Both the position numbers and the translations under genes were made by a program. A stretch of DNA of 55,113 bases from Mariprofundus sp. (GTDB taxonomy: Bacteria; Pseudomonadota; Zetaproteobacteria; Mariprofundales; Mariprofundaceae), in assembly GCA_030951045.1 (NCBI GenBank), contig JAUZQJ010000036.1, forward strand, positions 1-55,113, written 5' to 3'. The notes under the pieces were generated by a model. The model ran no database searches. It saw only the letters and a list, made by a program, of their open reading frames with translations, and was not told the origin of the DNA. Below are positions 51,292 to 55,113 of this stretch, piece after piece. Each line of letters begins with the position of its first letter. The first letter of the stretch is position 1.

Positions 51292-52516
51292 TCATGCTGA
51301 TGTAGTGATTGTTGGTGGTGGCATGGTCGGTTTGGCGCTGGCTTGTGCTTTAAGGCATACCGGTTTGCGTATTGTGATCATTGAACGTGGTGAGCCGCCA
51401 GTGCGTCTCTCGCTCGATAGAGATTGCCGTGTATCGGCCATTGTGATGGGCAATGTACGTATTCTTGAAGGTTTGGGTGTCTGGAAGCACCTCAAAGATG
51501 ATGCAGGGCCAATGCGCAGCATGAAGATATGGGATAATCAAGAGCCGGGTGGTATCCGTTTTGATGCATCCGAGATTGAAGAAGAAGCTCTAGGTTATCT
51601 GATTGAGAACTCCTGCACCCAGCGTGCTATGCATAAAACACTGCTGGATAGTGATGATGTCGAACTCTATTCACCGGCTGAAATCACAGCCATCGATTGG
51701 CAGCCGGGTGACTGGGGACAAGAAGATTGTTCGAAAAACCCGGCCAAGATAACGCTTGCTGATGGACGGGTGATTACAACACCATTGATTGTAGGCGCTG
51801 ATGGCGGTCGCTCATGGGTGCGTGAGCAGGCTGGCATCGGTGTCTGGCAGCGTGATTATGCGCAGAAAGGTGTGGTGGTGAATGTGCGCGCTGAACATCC
51901 GCACCGTGGTATTGCGTTTCAGCGTTTTCTGCCGACCGGCCCATTAGCCGTATTGCCGTTGAGTGATAATGTCTGCTCCATCGTTTGGAGTGCAGAAAAT
52001 GCCGAGGCAGACCGTCTGCTTGCGATGTCTGATGAAGAGTTTTTGGATGCATTGAATCTCACCTTTGGCCCTGTGCTTGGTCGTATTACAGAAGCCGGTG
52101 ACCGGGCTGCTTTCCCGTTAAAAGGGCAGTTGGCCAAACATATGGTGCGTGAACGCGTGGCGCTGGTTGGCGATGCTGCGCATTGTATTCATCCTCTGGC
52201 TGGGCTGGGCGTGAATTTAGGCTTGCGCGATGCCATGGTATTGGCGCAGGAAATTGCTGATGCCAAACGCTTTGATGAAGATTGGGGCGAGTTGGTGGTT
52301 TTAGATCGTTATATGAAACAGCGTATGCCGGATGTGTTATCGGTCATGGGCTCCATGGAAGGACTGCATCGGGTGTTCACGACAAACATTCCGGGTCTGA
52401 AGGAAGCGCGCGGTCTGGGCATGCGTATGGTTGGTAATGCCGGAGCGATCAAACATCTGCTGATGCGTAACTCGACCGGTCTCTCCCTACCAGTCCCAAA
52501 ACAGATCCGTACCTGA
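51284..52516 (+). CDS. UbiH/COQ6-family FAD-dependent monooxygenase (second of two)
   Basis: The 410-residue protein begins with ATG overlapping the previous gene by eight bases, behind GGAGGTAAACC. Motifs: VVIVGGGMVGLALACALRHTG, GADGGRSWVREQAGI and GDAAHCIHPLAGLGVNLGLRD. The third motif is closer to the UbiH consensus (GDAAH.IHPLAG.G.NLG) than that of its partner. It shares length and order with the upstream protein, so a tandem duplication followed by divergence is likely. Expected role is hydroxylation in ubiquinone synthesis; the exact ring carbon is not known. No terminator follows; the 322-base gap behind it holds interspersed repeats. Confidence 0.87.
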   Translation: MSDHADVVIVGGGMVGLALACALRHTGLRIVIIERGEPPVRLSLDRDCRVSAIVMGNVRILEGLGVWKHLKDDAGPMRSMKIWDNQEPGGIRFDASEIEEEALGYLIENSCTQRAMHKTLLDSDDVELYSPAEITAIDWQPGDWGQEDCSKNPAKITLADGRVITTPLIVGADGGRSWVREQAGIGVWQRDYAQKGVVVNVRAEHPHRGIAFQRFLPTGPLAVLPLSDNVCSIVWSAENAEADRLLAMSDEEFLDALNLTFGPVLGRITEAGDRAAFPLKGQLAKHMVRERVALVGDAAHCIHPLAGLGVNLGLRDAMVLAQEIADAKRFDEDWGELVVLDRYMKQRMPDVLSVMGSMEGLHRVFTTNIPGLKEARGLGMRMVGNAGAIKHLLMRNSTGLSLPVPKQIRT

Positions 52517-52529
52517 CTATTGAATAATA

Positions 52530-52690
52530 GAATCAAAAGCGCTCACCGCAAAGAGCGCAAAGTTACGCGAAGTAAGATCAGACAGGCATCAATATTCCGA
52601 TGAGTGTAACCCACGCTGCACACTCATGTTCCATCTTTCTTTGCATTTCCTTGGCGTAACTTGGCGTACTTTGCGGTAAAAAAGGTTATT
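52530..52690. repeat. Interspersed intergenic repeat with internal inverted arms
   Basis: ACCGCAAAGAGCGCAAAGTT (from 52545) is matched on the other strand by ACCGCAAAGTACGCCAAGTT (52678 downward). The arms are about 28-38 bases with a stretch of some 65 bases between them. The motif family (CGCAAAG repeated) is found between genes in many bacteria; role unknown. The rest of the 322-base gap carries the related segment at 52769-52800 and no gene. Confidence 0.6.
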
Positions 52691-52768
52691 CCTGGATTGG
52701 GAGAAGCGAAGCGGGTTGAGTCGTTATTAGGCTCACCTCTGCTTTTAGATATATATAATTCTGAATTT

Positions 52769-52800
52769 TTTCTTTGTGCCTCTGTGCCTTTGTGGTGAAT
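52769..52800. repeat. Second interspersed repeat of the ACCACAAAGGCACAGAGG type
   Basis: On the minus strand it reads ATTCACCACAAAGGCACAGA followed by GGCACAAAG, a motif known to recur in intergenic regions of unrelated bacteria. It lies 39 bases before the permease gene. Confidence 0.55.
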
Positions 52801-52838
52801 GGTGTTGATATTTAATAATTACAGTAGTACTTCGCAAC

Positions 52839-53588
52839 ATGGATGATCTGCAAAATTGGCAATATATTGTTGCTGCACTGATTTTTGTCTGGACCGGCTT
52901 TGTGCGTTCAGGTCTGGGGTTTGGCGGAGCAGCTCTTGGTCTGCCGCTATTGCTGCTGGTGGTTGATGATGCACTGGTCTGGCTGCCGCTGATTGGTATT
53001 CACCTGCTCTTCTTTTCATCGATCACTGTCAGTTCCCGCATGCAGCATATTGATTGGGCCTATCTCAAAAAAGCACTAGCCATCATGATTATTCCCATGC
53101 TGGTTGGGGTGTTCGGACTGCTGACGCTGCCTTCTGAGTGGGTGGTGGTGTTTGTCTATCTCACCACGCTGTTTTATGCCTGCTGTTATCTGTTTAAGTT
53201 TCAGATCCGCAGCAATAACCGGTGGGCTGATCATGTGCTGCTGATGAGTGGCGCCTATGCTGCCGGTGTATCGCTCATTGGGGCACCACTTATTGTGGCT
53301 GTGTTCACCCATCACGTGGTCAAAGAGATGTTGCGCAACACCTTGTTTGTGCTGTGGTTTATACTGGTGGTGATCAAACTCTCCGTATTGTGGTCGGTGG
53401 ATGTGAATTTCTGGTGGTGGCACCACCTCTGGTTGTTACCATGCGCCGCTATTGGCCATGTGGTTGGTCTGAAGTTGCATGATCACCTGATGACAGGTGA
53501 GGCGACCAGGTTTAAACAGGTGATAGGTGCTGTGCTGGTACTGATATGTATGGTTGGTCTGTCGGTTCAGTTTGAAAATGTGTTTTAA
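52839..53588 (+). CDS. TSUP (TauE/SafE) family permease
   Basis: The 249-residue protein has about eight membrane spans in two similar halves, each with the TSUP motif: FVRSGLGFGGAALGLPLLLL in the first half and GVSLIGAPLIVAVFTHHV in the second. TSUP proteins export or import small sulfur-containing or organic anions such as sulfite, sulfoacetate or taurine. No ribosome-binding site precedes the ATG at 52839. The PQ-loop gene follows after 21 bases, so both may be on one transcript with ppiC. The substrate is not known. Confidence 0.85.
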   Translation: MDDLQNWQYIVAALIFVWTGFVRSGLGFGGAALGLPLLLLVVDDALVWLPLIGIHLLFFSSITVSSRMQHIDWAYLKKALAIMIIPMLVGVFGLLTLPSEWVVVFVYLTTLFYACCYLFKFQIRSNNRWADHVLLMSGAYAAGVSLIGAPLIVAVFTHHVVKEMLRNTLFVLWFILVVIKLSVLWSVDVNFWWWHHLWLLPCAAIGHVVGLKLHDHLMTGEATRFKQVIGAVLVLICMVGLSVQFENVF

Positions 53589-53609
53589 GTGACAGTAAAG
53601 AGGTGTTGA

Positions 53610-53885
53610 GTGAGTTTAGGAAATATTGATGGCTGGCAATTGATGGGCACGGTGGCGGCGCTGTCATTTACGGTAGGTTTTGTGGATCAGCTTCGCATCA
53701 CCTATAAAACTCAGAATGTAGATGGCTTGTCATTTTTGCAATGGGCCGTGTTTGCCTCTGCATCGAGTATGTTTACAGCCTATTATGTGCATTTGGATCA
53801 GTGGATGATGGTGGCTGTTTCTGTTTTTGGTACGTGCTGCTGTCTAGCTATTCTGGCCATGATGATGCGTTTCAAGAGCACATAA
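53610..53885 (+). CDS. SemiSWEET/PQ-loop transporter
   Basis: The 91-residue protein has three membrane spans and the PQ-loop pattern of SemiSWEETs: GTVAALSFTVGFVDQLRITYKTQNVDGLS, in which the usual Pro-Gln is replaced by Asp-Gln, then FLQWAVFASASSMFTAYYVH. SemiSWEETs act as homodimers that let sugars pass along their gradient; here the changed PQ site makes sugar transport uncertain. It begins with GTG after AGAGGTGTTG. Its stop overlaps the start of ppiC (TAATG). Confidence 0.75.
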   Translation: MSLGNIDGWQLMGTVAALSFTVGFVDQLRITYKTQNVDGLSFLQWAVFASASSMFTAYYVHLDQWMMVAVSVFGTCCCLAILAMMMRFKST

Positions 53886-54163
53886 TGCGCAGTGCGATGG
53901 CCAAACATATTCTGGTCAAAACCAGACAGGAAGCTGAAGAACTGAAACAGCGCCTCGCCAAGGGTGAAGACTTTGCCAAACTGGCTAAAAAATACTCTCT
54001 ATGCCCCTCAAAAAAGTGCGAAGGTGATTTGGGTGAGATCTATCCGGGCCAATTGGTGAAATCGGTTGAACAGGTGATCTTCAATAAACCGCTTTCAAAG
54101 GTACACGGCCCCATCAAAAGTAAGTTCGGCTTTCATCTGATCGTGGTCTATTTCAGAAACTAA
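53885..54163 (+). CDS. ppiC: Peptidyl-prolyl cis-trans isomerase PpiC (parvulin)
   Basis: The 92-residue protein is a stand-alone parvulin domain of the PpiC type: KHILVKTRQEAEELKQRL at the start, GEDFAKLAKKYSLCPSKK, GDLGEIYPGQLVKSVEQVIF and GPIKSKFGFHLIVVYFRN, with the active-site Cys/Ser (SLCPS) and His (HILV, FHLI) residues. It catalyses proline isomerisation in the cytosol. It starts at ATG 53885, sharing one base with the stop of the PQ-loop gene; the frame that runs back to 53741 is out of phase with that gene and not used. Confidence 0.92.
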   Translation: MRSAMAKHILVKTRQEAEELKQRLAKGEDFAKLAKKYSLCPSKKCEGDLGEIYPGQLVKSVEQVIFNKPLSKVHGPIKSKFGFHLIVVYFRN

Positions 54164-54193
54164 ACTCTATCTTCTCTCATAGCGGGGGTTCAT

Positions 54194-54811
54194 GTGAACA
54201 AACAAATTATGGAACTGATCGACAAAATTAGAACGCTTGAAGATGAGCTGGAGCTGGAGCTGGTCAAACGGCGTGAAGAGCTGCGCTTTGAACTGATTGG
54301 GCGCAAGGTTCGTTTCGAGCAAGAGATTCTGGAGCGACACAGAGCTCTAAAAACCAGCTTGACCCGCTATGTCGTTGAAGCGCGTCCATTGGTCGCCCTG
54401 ACTGCTCCTTTCATCTATATGATTATTATTCCTTTTTGTCTGCTGGATCTGTTTGTCTCTATCTACCAGTTTATCTGCTTTCCTGTCTATGGCATCCCAA
54501 AAGTACGACGTCGGGATCATATCGTTTTTGATCGGCATAAGTTGGGCTATCTCAATGCACTGGAGAAGTTCAACTGTTTTTACTGCTCCTATGGCAATGG
54601 GTTAATCTCCTTCGTACGCGAAGTTGCCGCGCGTACAGAGCAGTACTGGTGCCCGATCAAGCATGCCCGCCGTATCAGTGGTACACATCCCCACTATAGT
54701 GGCTTTTTCGATTATGGTGATGCTGATACCTGGCACGACAAGATGAAGGATGTCCGTTGTGACTTTGATCAAGGGAAGAAACCGAAAAGCAGAGGTGGAA
54801 AAGAGAGGTGA
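54194..54811 (+). CDS. Conserved hypothetical protein with coiled coil and membrane spans
   Basis: The 205-residue protein begins at GTG 54194 with a strongly charged coiled coil (about 1-58, IRTLEDELELELVKRREELR), followed by a hydrophobic segment of one or two spans (about 66-100, LVALTAPFIYMIIIPFCLLD) and a polar C-terminal part with FNCFYCSYGNGL and EQYWCPIKHARR, three Cys that could bind a metal. The C-terminus is Lys/Arg-rich. I have seen similar Cys-containing proteins of unknown function in proteobacteria but cannot name the family. It follows ppiC by 30 bases and may be cotranscribed. Confidence 0.7.
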   Translation: MNKQIMELIDKIRTLEDELELELVKRREELRFELIGRKVRFEQEILERHRALKTSLTRYVVEARPLVALTAPFIYMIIIPFCLLDLFVSIYQFICFPVYGIPKVRRRDHIVFDRHKLGYLNALEKFNCFYCSYGNGLISFVREVAARTEQYWCPIKHARRISGTHPHYSGFFDYGDADTWHDKMKDVRCDFDQGKKPKSRGGKER

Positions 54812-54915
54812 TCTGATTATCAGGTTGTGATTGGTGGGGGATCTGTGTTTTGCGGGGTCTACCATTGGCATGAGTTATTGCGTTGTTTGAAGGGTAAAGG
54901 GGCAGATACCGTCTA

Positions 54916-55113
54916 TTAAGTTACTGCAGCCTGATAAAACAAACGGATTAGTGGGGCATGCCGCCCGTGCATCATGGCGTGTTCCATGGCTGCAAAATAT
55001 ATCGCTCTATTTTCTCCATTAAAAACAGGGGGCATTAAACGGGCATTCAAACATTGCGCCATCATCAAGGCGCGACCCACACGGCCATTACCATCACCAA
55101 AGGGGTGAATTGC
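54916..55113 (-). CDS. Fic family protein, C-terminal part (cut by window edge)
   Basis: The minus-strand frame enters from the right edge and ends at TAA 54916. It encodes 65 residues starting AIHPFGDGNGRVGRALM, the complete Fic active-site motif HPF.(D/E)GNGR..R, with the catalytic His and the anion-binding loop, and a tail of helices. Fic proteins transfer AMP or other groups from nucleotides to target proteins; many are toxins of toxin-antitoxin systems. The rest, including any inhibitory helix, lies outside the window. Confidence 0.85.
   Translation of the reverse strand, partial: AIHPFGDGNGRVGRALMMAQCLNARLMPPVFNGENRAIYFAAMEHAMMHGRHAPLIRLFYQAAVT

Noticed and set aside
53741-53884. N-terminal extension of PpiC by 48 residues
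   Set aside because: It lies out of frame over the PQ-loop gene; PpiC proteins normally begin at the short start and have about 93 residues.

Overview
The window reads as a chromosomal segment of a Gram-negative, moderate-GC proteobacterium, most probably a stalk-forming Zetaproteobacterium of the Mariprofundus type. That placement is inference: it rests on the gene-for-gene resemblance of the 32.6-45.1 kb cluster to the stalk-formation (sfz) cluster as I recall it from the literature, on the density of c-di-GMP and extracellular-polysaccharide genes, and on ordinary proteobacterial housekeeping genes (msbA, amiC, truC, rluE, ybeD, ppiC, ubiH-like).

Left part (1-13.9 kb), a loosely packed accessory region: an edge-truncated gene, a small secreted protein, a YgjP-type metallopeptidase, a winged-helix/nucleotidyltransferase pair resembling a toxin-antitoxin module, a decayed Nudix gene, a lysine-rich microprotein, a large multicopper oxidase with its own promoter and terminator, a 40-residue membrane microprotein, an EEP-family nuclease/phosphatase, a phosphodiesterase-like lipoprotein, a DUF938 methyltransferase, a PAS-GGDEF-EAL protein whose cyclase site is degenerate, a DUF748/AsmA-like envelope protein and an SGNH-hydrolase remnant.

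Middle (14-31 kb): a probable metal (zinc) acquisition operon made of a His/Cys-rich small protein, an outer-membrane protein, a ZnuA-like binding protein and a ZnuB-like permease, but no ATPase. It is followed by two pseudouridine synthases, an M18 aminopeptidase, ybeD, a cupredoxin-like protein/TVP38/disulfide-oxidoreductase group, an envelope operon (amiC-msbA-DUF374 acyltransferase) and a convergent PP2C phosphatase/CHASE2-TPR-Ser/Thr kinase pair. A tRNA-Asn gene with promoter and terminator closes this part.

Core (31.4-48 kb): after a lipoprotein gene comes one tightly packed operon with overlaps or gaps of a few bases: SH3-BcsB; a family 2 glycosyltransferase with two tandem MshEN domains (probable c-di-GMP control); a polytopic membrane protein; a glycoside-hydrolase-like lipoprotein; an outer-membrane beta-barrel; and a 1,514-residue protein with six SH3-like domains, an Asn-Glu-Pro repeat and a CotH (atypical kinase fold) domain. 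A nucleotide-transporter-like protein and manC (GDP-mannose supply) follow, then a strong terminator. Together these look like a complete synthesis, trimming, export and surface-assembly line for an exopolysaccharide fibre.

Right part (48-55 kb): tRNA-Leu(CAA) with several decaying copies of its terminator, a GGDEF gene and an ISAs1-family transposase that are fused remnants, two overlapping ubiH-like monooxygenases, an intergenic segment of interspersed repeats, a TSUP permease, a SemiSWEET/PQ-loop protein, ppiC, an unrecognised coiled-coil membrane protein and the C-terminal part of a Fic protein cut by the window edge.
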